Assembly: GCA_035946575.1 (NCBI GenBank)
Contig: DASYZG010000019.1
Location: forward strand, 18,441-82,440
Reading direction: 5' to 3'
DNA from: Gp13-AA77 sp035946575
Lineage (GTDB): Bacteria > Acidobacteriota > Terriglobia > UBA7540
Length of the DNA: 64,000 nt
Shown here: positions 41,075 through 50,193 of the stretch, one piece after another
Layout: every line of letters starts with the position of its first letter
Position numbering within the stretch: position 1 is the first letter of the stretch
Position numbers and translations under genes: made by a program
Notes under the pieces: model-generated
Seen by the model: the letters and a program-made list of their open reading frames with translations, nothing else
What the model was told of the DNA's origin: nothing
Database searches by the model: none

Positions 41075-42205
41075 ATGGAGCCGGAAGAATTCAGGTCTGT
41101 TCTCGACCGCCTTGAGAGACTGGAGCGGCGCGATCGCCGGATGCGTCTGGAGCGGCTGTTCATGCTGGCCGCCATCGTCGGGCTGCTCGCCAGCGGACCG
41201 GCCTTGCGTTTGCTCGACACCGCCGCACCGGCGCTTCAGGCAGGCGAGCGCGGTGTTCAGTCGGCCGCCAACCGCAGCTTTGCCGGGTTGCGACATTTGC
41301 TGCGCGTTCAGCCCGTGCTCGATCCTGCTACGGTGGCCGAGGACGAACGAGAAGCCTTCGATCCTAATGCTGCGGTAATTCCGAATAAACCTGCCAAGGT
41401 TCGGAATCTGGCGTCTCGGAATCCAGAATCTCGGAATCCCGAGCGAGTTCCGGTCAAACCATTATCCCCTTCGGTGTCTGCTTTGGCAGCCCATCAGCCT
41501 CGCCGAGGGGCGGCGTCCACGGCAAGCGTCAAGCCGAAATCTGTGATCGCTGCGAACACTTCGACGCCTTCCAGGCCCGAGGTATCGCAGGCACTCAACG
41601 CCAGAGCAGCCTCGGGCAAGCGTTCTGTGCCGGCGCGCGCAACGACCGCAGCCATGACGAAATTGAAATCGAAGCGGGCTTTGGCCCGCAGATCAACGGC
41701 CAGCTCGAACGGCTCCCTCGCGGCCGCGGGCCTGTTAATTGGCCGGGATGTGCAGAAGCGCCTCACCAGCCTCCCTGGTGATGGATTTTCACAGAGCCTG
41801 GCGCTGGCCGAGTGGCCCGATCTGGCGTCAGATCTGGCGTCCGGTCTGACAGCCATCGCGTCGCCGCCCGGCACAAAGGCGCCAGCAGCCGATTCAGGTT
41901 CGCTCGCGATTTTTCCAGACGGACTTAGGGGCGCGGCGGCGCCCCCGGCGTCTGCGTCGGCCGCAGAGCCTGACGCTACGCCAACTGCCGTCCCGCAAAC
42001 CGCTGTGGCGCTCAAGGCGCTGGGCTATGCACAAGCCGAAGACGGGTCCGCACAAATCGTCCTGAGCAACGGGAACGCGCTTTTCGTGGTTAATGAAGGG
42101 CAGGAGTTTCTCGATCGATTCCGCGTCGTTTCGCTCCGTCCCGAGGGCGTGGATGTGGAAGACCGGCTTACGAATAGCACCCTTCATCTTACCTTTGGCA
42201 ACTAA
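41075..42205 (+). CDS. Membrane protein with a Pro/Ala/Ser-rich linker and a C-terminal beta domain
   Basis: 376 residues from ATG 41075, with GGAGG five bases upstream. An N-terminal coiled coil rich in Arg/Leu (FRSVLDRLERLERRDRRMRLERL) leads into one membrane helix (FMLAAIVGLLASGPALRLL). A long low-complexity periplasmic linker follows. The last 65 residues (ALGYAQAEDGSAQIVLSNGN to GVDVEDRLTNSTLHLTFGN) resemble the PilP/GspC-type homology region that links inner-membrane and secretin complexes. That likeness is inferred by eye; no pilus genes are adjacent. Confidence 0.6.
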   Translation: MEPEEFRSVLDRLERLERRDRRMRLERLFMLAAIVGLLASGPALRLLDTAAPALQAGERGVQSAANRSFAGLRHLLRVQPVLDPATVAEDEREAFDPNAAVIPNKPAKVRNLASRNPESRNPERVPVKPLSPSVSALAAHQPRRGAASTASVKPKSVIAANTSTPSRPEVSQALNARAASGKRSVPARATTAAMTKLKSKRALARRSTASSNGSLAAAGLLIGRDVQKRLTSLPGDGFSQSLALAEWPDLASDLASGLTAIASPPGTKAPAADSGSLAIFPDGLRGAAAPPASASAAEPDATPTAVPQTAVALKALGYAQAEDGSAQIVLSNGNALFVVNEGQEFLDRFRVVSLRPEGVDVEDRLTNSTLHLTFGN

Positions 42206-42253
42206 CGGGGGCGCGAAAGGCTCGCCCTGAACTAGGTCAGTGATAACCTGGGA

Positions 42254-42667
42254 ATGAAATCCCACACGGACATCCTGCTGCTCGCCGTTGCGCTCGTTTT
42301 TGTGAGTGGCGTCGCGATGGTGATGTGGAACACACTGCGACGTTCGCGGCGCAAGGATCCCGAGGAAATCGAGCGCCGCCGGCGCATGGAAGTGAACCGC
42401 CGCGGACGCATTACGGCCGCTGAGGTTACCGACCTGCTGGAGCCCGAATCGGAAGAACCCGCTGCCGGTGTACGCCGGCCGCTCATCATCGTCTACAAGT
42501 ACGAGGTTGCCGGCGTGACCTACGAAGTGTCGCAGGACATCTCAGCGCTCTCCTCGGCGTTCACGTCTGTCCGTTTGACCGGCAGCGAGACCGTATCCGT
42601 CAAATACGATCCCAAGGCGCCGACGAACTCGATAGTCCTCTGCGAGGAGTGGAGTGGGATCCGATGA
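42254..42667 (+). CDS. DUF3592-like membrane protein
   Basis: 137 residues. One N-terminal helix (ILLLAVALVFVSGVAMVMW), a basic cytoplasmic patch (RRSRRKDPEEIERRRRMEVNRRGR) and a domain with YKYEVAGVTYEVSQDISA and VKYDPKAPTNSIV, the pattern of DUF3592 proteins (Y-x-Y-x-V-x-G followed by V-x-Y-x-P-x-x-P). Function unknown. It lies 48 bases after the preceding membrane protein and 26 bases before the carboxylase gene, so all three may form one transcript. Confidence 0.75.
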   Translation: MKSHTDILLLAVALVFVSGVAMVMWNTLRRSRRKDPEEIERRRRMEVNRRGRITAAEVTDLLEPESEEPAAGVRRPLIIVYKYEVAGVTYEVSQDISALSSAFTSVRLTGSETVSVKYDPKAPTNSIVLCEEWSGIR

Positions 42668-42693
42668 CTTCGTAAAAGCTTGCCACTTGCCTG

Positions 42694-44256
<1,563 letters not shown>

Positions 44257-44289
44257 GAAACGCGGGAATGATGATGTCAGCCCACCACT

Positions 44290-44322
44290 AAAAACTGAGC
44301 CGCCCGGGAAGACACGGGCGGC
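44290..44322 (-). terminator. Intrinsic terminator of the bamA-skp operon
   Basis: On the minus strand GCCGCCCG and CGGGCGGC form an eight-base stem around an eight-base loop, followed by TCAGTTTTTAG. It lies 43 bases after the skp stop. Confidence 0.75.
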
Positions 44323-44364
44323 TGCGGGCATTCCAAGTTCCATCGGGGCGGCAGGGACCGGCGG

Positions 44365-44961
44365 CTATGACTTCGGCTTGGTGGTAGTTGCGGCCGGCTT
44401 GGCCGTGCTCGCGGCCGGAGCGCCTGTGACCGGATTGGCCTGATCGTAAAGCTTCACGATCGGATCCGTGATATCCACGCCTTTGGCCACATAGTAGACG
44501 GGCAGCTGCGAGTCGTCCAGCACCAGGCCATAGCCGTTCTTCTGCGCGTACTCGTTGATCACCTTGACCATCTTTTGGCCGATCCGCTGCACGGCATCCT
44601 GGTTGTCCGCCTGCCAATCGGCCTGGTCGTCATCCTGATCGCGCTTGAACAGGCGCTGCTTCTGGTCCAACTCGCGGCTCAGCCGGGCGCGCTCCTCGTC
44701 GCTGAGTGTGGCGCCCTGCTTCTGGATTTGGTCCTGCAAGGCGTTGATCTCGTCCTGCTGGCGCTGCAACGTCTGCCGCTTGGGCTCGTACTTCTTGGTG
44801 ATCGCGTCCAGTGCCTGCTTGCCCTCGGTGGTTTGGGCGATTGCCTGCTGAATATTGATCACGGCGAACCGCTCCGGGGTAGCTGCCGGATCCTGCGCGG
44901 CGCACAGCACCGCCGACAAGGCGATCGCGAGAATTGTTCCGCTGACAGCTCGTGTTCTCAT
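44365..44961 (-). CDS. skp: Skp/OmpH-family periplasmic chaperone
   Basis: 198 residues from ATG 44961 (GGGAG upstream). Signal peptide MRTRAVSGTILAIALSAVLCAAQ, then FAVINIQQAIAQTTEGKQALD, the OmpH family start. A long coiled coil follows (KKYEPKRQTLQRQQDEINALQDQIQKQG to RELDQKQRLFKRDQ), then YAQKNGYGLVLDDS and a low-complexity Ala/Lys/Thr tail. It should hold outer-membrane proteins in the periplasm on their way to BamA, encoded directly upstream. Confidence 0.9.
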   Translation of the reverse strand: MRTRAVSGTILAIALSAVLCAAQDPAATPERFAVINIQQAIAQTTEGKQALDAITKKYEPKRQTLQRQQDEINALQDQIQKQGATLSDEERARLSRELDQKQRLFKRDQDDDQADWQADNQDAVQRIGQKMVKVINEYAQKNGYGLVLDDSQLPVYYVAKGVDITDPIVKLYDQANPVTGAPAASTAKPAATTTKPKS

Positions 44962-45052
44962 TGAAACTCCCTCAAAACGCTTAGATATTCCGGAAGAGTA
45001 CATTTTAACTCAACTCAACCGGGGGACGAACCTCAAACTTGAGTGGCCCCTG

Positions 45053-48000
45053 CTAAAACTGACGTGCCACGCTGAATCCCAGCAATCCTTTCTGCTCGCG
45101 CAGGTATATCGGGGCGAAGAACGGAAGAACGTCGTTGTACGTCGTCTGATTGGGGAACATCGACCGCGGCGGCAAAGCTTGTGGCGGAGTTACCGCAACG
45201 TTGTTCAGGCGCAGCCAATTGTAACCGTAATACAGCCGGAAAGGCGCGTTGAGGATCGGCATGACGACCTGAAACTCGATGCCGGTGGAACTGCGCGGCT
45301 GGAAATTGTCCCTGGCCAGCGGATGAAGGTTCTTCGGGACCTTGCCACCGAAGAAGTAGGGATACTCTTGCTCAATCCGACTGAGGGCTGTGGACGTATA
45401 TTCGAGCTGGCCCGGATACAGAATAAAGTTGCTGCCTAGATCTATGAAATACGCGATCGTGAAGTGCTCCGGAATGATCGGGATGCGGTACTCGAAATTG
45501 ATAAGCCCTTCCGTGTCGCCACCCGGGAATTCCAGCGTGTAATAGGGGAACTGCGTAAACGAGCCGCAGGACCCGGTGGGAAAGCCAGTGGACCCAATGG
45601 ACTGAATGGGATTCCCCTTGGCGTCCCGGTTGCAGACTTGGCCGATGGTTGGGAAGAAGCCCGTCGGACCGATGGTATACGGGTCAAAGCCGCGGATGTC
45701 CATGTCGCCGCCCATGTAGAACCGCGAGAACGGAGGCGGCACCTTTCCTCCGTAACCTGCAATGGTGGAAGCCAGGAAGTGGAATGCCAGGGTGTTCCTG
45801 CCGTGCCGCACGGGGTGGTAGTACTTGCCTTCGAAAATCGGCCGGATGGTGTTCACGTTCCCGCCGAGCGGCCCCCCCGAGAACTGTATGGAGGCGGATG
45901 CGTACCTGCCGGCCGTCGGATCGAGCGCGCCGTTGAGGCGGTTGTAAGTATAGGCGGGCGTCACCGTGCTCGATTTGATGCCGGTCAGTGAGTTTGGTCC
46001 GCTGAACTGGCTGAAGGAGATGGCCTGGTAGAACGCCGTCGATGCGCTGCTGTAGGTGGTGATACTGCTGTCAGAGTAGCTGTAGGTCAGGCCCAATTGA
46101 GAGAATCCCCTGCGCAGGGGCGTGCTGAGGAACACCGTAAAGCCCTTGGAGTTTTGCTCGAAGTTCTGATACAACGCCGAGGTGAACGGGTTCTGCTCCA
46201 GCGCATTCGGGTTGTAGCCGTTCAGGGCCGCCAACTGCCGCAACTGGTCGAAATGGTAATAGCTCTCGAAGATTGTGAATCCCGCCGTGATCGGCCGGTC
46301 CCAGATGTACGGCTTCGTGAAACCGATCTGATAGAGCTTCTGGTAGGTGCCAACCTGGGCCGAGACGCTGAACGTCTCCCCCAGACCGAACAGATTGTTG
46401 GTGGCGTAATTGATGCCGACGAAGTTCCCGGCGATGCCGCTCACGCCTCCGGAGAAGCCGATCGAGTTCTTCCCTCTTTCTCTCAACTTCAGCAGGATGT
46501 CGACCGTGTGGTTCTGGTTGTTCTGGGTGATGTCGTAGCCCTTCTCCTGGTCGGTATTCTTGATCGGATCGAAATAGCCGAGCTGGTTCACCCGCAGGAT
46601 GCTCAGATCCCAGAACGCCGTGTTGAACAAATCGCCTTCATTCACCAGAAGCTGCCGGCGGATTACTTTGTCGCGCGTCTTGTTGTTGCCGGAGAACTCG
46701 ATTCTGTGCACGAAGTACTGATCACCTTCGTTGAAGTCGAGCGCCAGGTTGATAATGTGACGCTTGCGGTCCGGCTCGATGTCCGGATCGGCCACGAAGT
46801 TGATGTAGCCAAACTCGCCGTATAGCTTCTTATACTGCTCCAGGCTCTTGCGGACTCGGGTGAGGTTGAAGACGTCTCCCTGCCGGATGGGAAACGATCT
46901 GAGCAGCGCGTCCTGTTTGAACAGCTTGTCGCCCCGGATGGTGAAGCGGCCCAGACGGTACTGGTCGCCCTCCTCAATCGGAATGGTTACGTCCACCCGC
47001 TTGCCGTGGCCGCGCCCGAGAAAGAACAGCATCGCCGAAGGTTGCGTATTGATCGTGGTGGTCTTGAACTCGAACGACGGCAGCGCGTAGAAGTACCCGT
47101 GCTCCTGGTAAAGTTCGCGCACCTGTTCGAGGTCGGCTTGAATCTTCTGCCGGTCGTACGTCCGGTGAAACCAGTAGAACCAGGGCGGGGCGCCCCAGGG
47201 CCGGCTGTACTTCATGGCGCGGATGAGCCGCGCGTTTGAGAAGACGTGATTGCCCACGAACTTGACACTGCCGATCTTCACCTTGGGCCCTTCGACTACC
47301 ACAAAGGTCAGGGCGACGGAATTGGGCGGAATGTTCCGGGTGCGATGACGCACCGTGGCGAACTGGCGTCCATGCTCGGCCAGCATCTGCTGGAGGACAA
47401 CCTCAGCGTGGCGAATCACCACGGGATCGTACTGGGATTCCATACTGAGGTCGACCTTGTCCTCGCGGAAACGATCCAGCACGTCGGAAACCGTGATCGT
47501 GCTCAGGCCCTTGTAATCGATACTGCGGATCAGTTTCTTCTCCCGCACGAAAAAGGTGACCACCATCCCGTGCGGTCCGGGATTGACCTCCAGGCGGATG
47601 TCGTCGAAAAAGCCCGTATTCCACAGCGCCATGTAATCGCGCTCCAGGGCGTTTTCGTCGTAAGGATCGCCGTCATGTGAAAAGATCCGGGCGCGGAGGG
47701 TGGAAGACGGAATGCGGCGGTTGCCGCGAAACACGATGTGATCGATCACCTCGGGAGGAGCCGGCTGCTGCTGGGCTGCGGCTCCCGGCTTTCCCGGTGC
47801 GCCGGGCTGGGCCTGCGGAGGCTGAGCCGGCTTCGCCGGCGTGGTTTCGACCGGTGGAGCTTCCAGTTGGAGCCCGCCGGAAGGTTGCGCCGCCGGCTTC
47901 TGGCCCGGCTTCTGCTCCGGCTGCTGACCCTGCTGTTGCTGCTGAGAGGCAGGTTGCGACGGCGGTGCCGATTGTGGTGGCGGAGGCTGTGCCGGTGCGG

Positions 48001-48163
48001 ACGAAGGAGCTGGCTGCGAGGACGGTGTTTGCTGACCACTGCTCGCCGGTTGCTGGCTGTTCTGGATGGCGCCGGCCCAGGAGCAGAAGATCAGCGCACC
48101 GGCGATTGCCAGCCCGGTCCATCTTCCTTTTACCAGTCCTGTGCTCACGGCATCGGCCGTCAC
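45053..48163 (-). CDS. bamA: Outer membrane assembly factor BamA
   Basis: About 1036 residues. I chose the GTG at 48163 (GAAGG six bases upstream); a TTG at 48169 and a GTG at 48148 are possible. A signal peptide (TGLAIAGALIFCSWAGAIQ) is followed by an unusual Pro/Gln-rich linker of about 100 residues, then five POTRA domains (VIDHIVFRGNRRIPSSTLRAR, SIDYKGLSTITVSDVL, IGSVKFVGNHVFSNARL, YRLGRFTIRGDKLF, VHRIEFSGNNKTRDKVI) and the 16-strand barrel with GGDMDIRGFDPYTIGP (the conserved loop-6 RGF) and a terminal aromatic (VARQF). It inserts beta-barrel proteins in the outer membrane. First gene of an operon with skp. Confidence 0.95.
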   Translation of the reverse strand: MTADAVSTGLVKGRWTGLAIAGALIFCSWAGAIQNSQQPASSGQQTPSSQPAPSSAPAQPPPPQSAPPSQPASQQQQQGQQPEQKPGQKPAAQPSGGLQLEAPPVETTPAKPAQPPQAQPGAPGKPGAAAQQQPAPPEVIDHIVFRGNRRIPSSTLRARIFSHDGDPYDENALERDYMALWNTGFFDDIRLEVNPGPHGMVVTFFVREKKLIRSIDYKGLSTITVSDVLDRFREDKVDLSMESQYDPVVIRHAEVVLQQMLAEHGRQFATVRHRTRNIPPNSVALTFVVVEGPKVKIGSVKFVGNHVFSNARLIRAMKYSRPWGAPPWFYWFHRTYDRQKIQADLEQVRELYQEHGYFYALPSFEFKTTTINTQPSAMLFFLGRGHGKRVDVTIPIEEGDQYRLGRFTIRGDKLFKQDALLRSFPIRQGDVFNLTRVRKSLEQYKKLYGEFGYINFVADPDIEPDRKRHIINLALDFNEGDQYFVHRIEFSGNNKTRDKVIRRQLLVNEGDLFNTAFWDLSILRVNQLGYFDPIKNTDQEKGYDITQNNQNHTVDILLKLRERGKNSIGFSGGVSGIAGNFVGINYATNNLFGLGETFSVSAQVGTYQKLYQIGFTKPYIWDRPITAGFTIFESYYHFDQLRQLAALNGYNPNALEQNPFTSALYQNFEQNSKGFTVFLSTPLRRGFSQLGLTYSYSDSSITTYSSASTAFYQAISFSQFSGPNSLTGIKSSTVTPAYTYNRLNGALDPTAGRYASASIQFSGGPLGGNVNTIRPIFEGKYYHPVRHGRNTLAFHFLASTIAGYGGKVPPPFSRFYMGGDMDIRGFDPYTIGPTGFFPTIGQVCNRDAKGNPIQSIGSTGFPTGSCGSFTQFPYYTLEFPGGDTEGLINFEYRIPIIPEHFTIAYFIDLGSNFILYPGQLEYTSTALSRIEQEYPYFFGGKVPKNLHPLARDNFQPRSSTGIEFQVVMPILNAPFRLYYGYNWLRLNNVAVTPPQALPPRSMFPNQTTYNDVLPFFAPIYLREQKGLLGFSVARQF

Positions 48164-48526
48164 GCGCAACCTTCTCCCCTCGGGCTCGCCATCATTACTC
48201 CGTGGGCCTGAGCGCGCCCGTCTTCAATGTCTATAAGCTGACAGGTTGGCACGATTCCGCCGCGGTCATCTTTGGGGAATCGCACGTCGAAAGCCCATTC
48301 AGCGTCCGCTCTGCTTCCTTTGCAGATTTGTTCGGATGCCCCGCTGAGGGTGCGGGTTGTCACGCACCGAATATTACCGAAGCAGCGTACATCTGGCAGA
48401 TGTTACCACCATTGGGCCAAAGGCGCCACCGGTTAAAGACGGCGGAGACGAAGGTTACAGGCGCAGGCGAGCGATGCGCCTCCTCCCGCTCGCGAGCGGA
48501 GGCGGGCCCCGTGGCCGCCCAACAAG

Positions 48527-48731
48527 CGGGCTGTCCCCTTCAATTCTTTCGCGCGGGCATCAGGCCTGTTGTCGCGACCACCATCCCCTAGCCCCCTCCT
48601 CAACGAGGGAGGGGGTCCCCTCCTTGATAAGGAGGGGCCTGGGGTGGTTGTTACGAAATGGTTCGGGCACCCCACGTGTCGGTTGTCTCGTTCAATTCGT
48701 TCGCGCGCGCATCAGGCGTGTTGTCTCGACC
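48527..48731. repeat. Direct repeats flanking a CCCCT-type palindrome
   Basis: A string with TTCAATTCTTTCGCGCGGGC then ATCAGGCCTGTTGTCGCGACC (48527-48580) recurs as TTCAATTCGTTCGCGCGCGC then ATCAGGCGTGTTGTCTCGACC (48680-48731). Between them, 48567-48659, lies the CCCCT-type palindrome with AACGAGGGAGGGGGTCCCC and GGGGTGGTTGTTACG. Confidence 0.7.
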
Positions 48732-48809
48732 GTACGTTCGCCACGCTGCTGCCGGGTCTGTGCCCGAGAGGGGTAGAGTGCTAAAAAGGGGCATAACCTC
48801 CCTAAACTA

Positions 48810-48881
48810 TTGCAAACACAAGGAAAATAAATTTTCCAGATTTTCTCACTTTTCTCACTTTTCTCCATTGTCCCATTTTTA
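48810..48881 (-). repeat. GA-rich dispersed element, copy 3
   Basis: On the minus strand it reads AAAAATGGGACAATGGAG, AAAAGTGAGAAAAGTGAG and ends near AAAATTTATTTT, matching copies 1 and 2. It lies 48 bases upstream of the next gene, in the opposite direction. Confidence 0.75.
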
Positions 48882-48929
48882 GTTGCTAGCCTGAATAATG
48901 AGGGTCTCTCTCGAAAGGAGGTTGTCTGC

Positions 48930-49892
48930 ATGTCTCTTCGTCGTTCTCCTCGCCGCACGCCGGCTTTCCTCGCCGCCAATCGCGCCAACGCTCAAAAGTC
49001 CACCGGACCTCGCACGGACACCGGTAAGCAGCGCTCCGCCACCAACGCTTACCGCAACGGAAACCGTGCCTCGCTGTCATTTTGGGCACGCGGCTTGCCC
49101 CACCGCGAACTTGCAGAATTTTACGCCTTGCGTGACGCCCTCGACCGGGCGTTGTGCGCCGGAACCGAGGGCCAGAAATTGGTGGATCTGGCTACGGCCA
49201 TGGTGTGGTCGGTGCGGCGTCAGGCGGAGCGTCACTTGCGCAACCTGCCGCCGGAAAAGCGGCGGCGCCTGGAGAATCGGTCGCTCCAGGTCGCCCGCTG
49301 CTGGCACCACGCAATTCCGTCTCGGGGCTGGAAAGTGACGGCGACGGTGCTGTTGCGCCGCGGAAGGCGCCGCCGGCGCGATTCAAGCCTTCTTCCGACG
49401 GTTGGCCCGTCGTCAGTTGGGGCTATCCGGATGCCTGAGGCCTGCCCGGCCCGCGTCCATGTGATTACCAAGGTTACCTGCACCGGTCATCCCCTGTACA
49501 ATCGCGGCCCCGAGGGAGTTCCGCTGAGCACCAAACCGGGCGCAAAGCCGCCTGAAACACGAACGAACCCGGAATGTTCAATAAAACACGTGAATTACGG
49601 GAATATCTCACCGAATGCGGATTCTCCGAGCGCCGATCGGGCCGAAAGCGCGGCTCGTGGTGTGGGCGTCACTTCGCTTCGCTCAGGGCGGGCTGTGCCC
49701 GCCTTCAGTGACCGGCAACGCGCTCGCCGTAAACCCGCCCCGGCCGCGCGAGATCAGAATCGGGCGAGACACCCGCGCTCCGAGAGCAACCCCCCGGACA
49801 AAGCTCGAGACCTGGGCGAGAATGCTCCTCCGTGGGAATTGCCTGAGGGCTATTCGTGGGACCGAAAAGGCGGGGCCGAAAGGAAAGAGTAG
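48930..49892 (+). CDS. 'ANRANAQKSTGPRT'-family protein of unknown function
   Basis: 320 residues; the start is set by AAAGGAGG eight bases upstream. The N-terminus has AANRANAQKSTGPRTDTGKQ then NAYRNGN, the hallmark of an abundant family with no known role found in acidobacterial and planctomycete-like genomes (from memory). A helical region follows (LAEFYALRDALDRAL, KLVDLATAMVWSVRRQAERHLRNL). After about residue 135 the sequence turns into Arg/Pro-rich, low-complexity text, partly encoded by a dispersed repeat (SLRSGRAVPA at about 49668-49696). The second half may be a frameshifted or degenerate tail; only the first half is well supported. Confidence 0.55.
   Translation: MSLRRSPRRTPAFLAANRANAQKSTGPRTDTGKQRSATNAYRNGNRASLSFWARGLPHRELAEFYALRDALDRALCAGTEGQKLVDLATAMVWSVRRQAERHLRNLPPEKRRRLENRSLQVARCWHHAIPSRGWKVTATVLLRRGRRRRRDSSLLPTVGPSSVGAIRMPEACPARVHVITKVTCTGHPLYNRGPEGVPLSTKPGAKPPETRTNPECSIKHVNYGNISPNADSPSADRAESAARGVGVTSLRSGRAVPAFSDRQRARRKPAPAARDQNRARHPRSESNPPDKARDLGENAPPWELPEGYSWDRKGGAERKE
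49668..49696. repeat. CTTCGCTCAGGGCGGGCT mini-repeat, copy 2
   Basis: The plus strand reads CTTCGCTTCGCTCAGGGCGG then GCTGTGCCCGCC, nearly the same as the minus strand at 1035-1064. It is inside the open frame of the preceding entry. Confidence 0.55.
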
Positions 49893-50193
49893 CGATGGGG
49901 GTCAGTGAACCGTTACAGGCTGCGGAAAGGCGTCAGCCGTGCCGAAATCCGGGGACCCCGTACCCGAGGATGGCTACCGGGACTCTGCGCAGCCAAATGC
50001 CGTCAAGTGAGGCGGGGTCGCGGACCAGCGGCGCCGTACGGCCCTGGACCATGGCTTGCCGTGTAGTACACGTCTGAGTGATCCCCCGTTCTGGACAGAC
50101 GTGATAGGATGCTGCAATGTTTTTAAATCCGGAATCTCCGTCGAGTATCCAGACCCTGGCGACGGCAGTTCTACCAACAAAAAGGAGAGATTC
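49893..50193. other. 301-base spacer, no gene seen
   Basis: An in-frame extension of the downstream peptidase frame covers 50056-50193 but has no peptidase-like sequence. AAAGGAG at 50182-50188 is the ribosome-binding site for the GTG at 50194. I see no clear promoter. Confidence 0.45.

Larger units (their letters stand above)
48164..48929. other. 766-base spacer upstream of bamA, repeat-rich
   Basis: No gene supported. It holds two direct repeats of about 52 bases flanking a CCCCT-type palindrome (48527-48731), the third GA-rich element (48810-48881) and, at 48914-48922, GAAAGGAGG, the ribosome-binding site of the next gene. The bamA promoter must lie in the left part. Confidence 0.5.

Noticed and set aside
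49154..49438. Second frame inside the ANRANAQ gene that could restore a longer family match
   Set aside because: I considered a frameshift near residue 135, but without an alignment I cannot show which frame is the true one.
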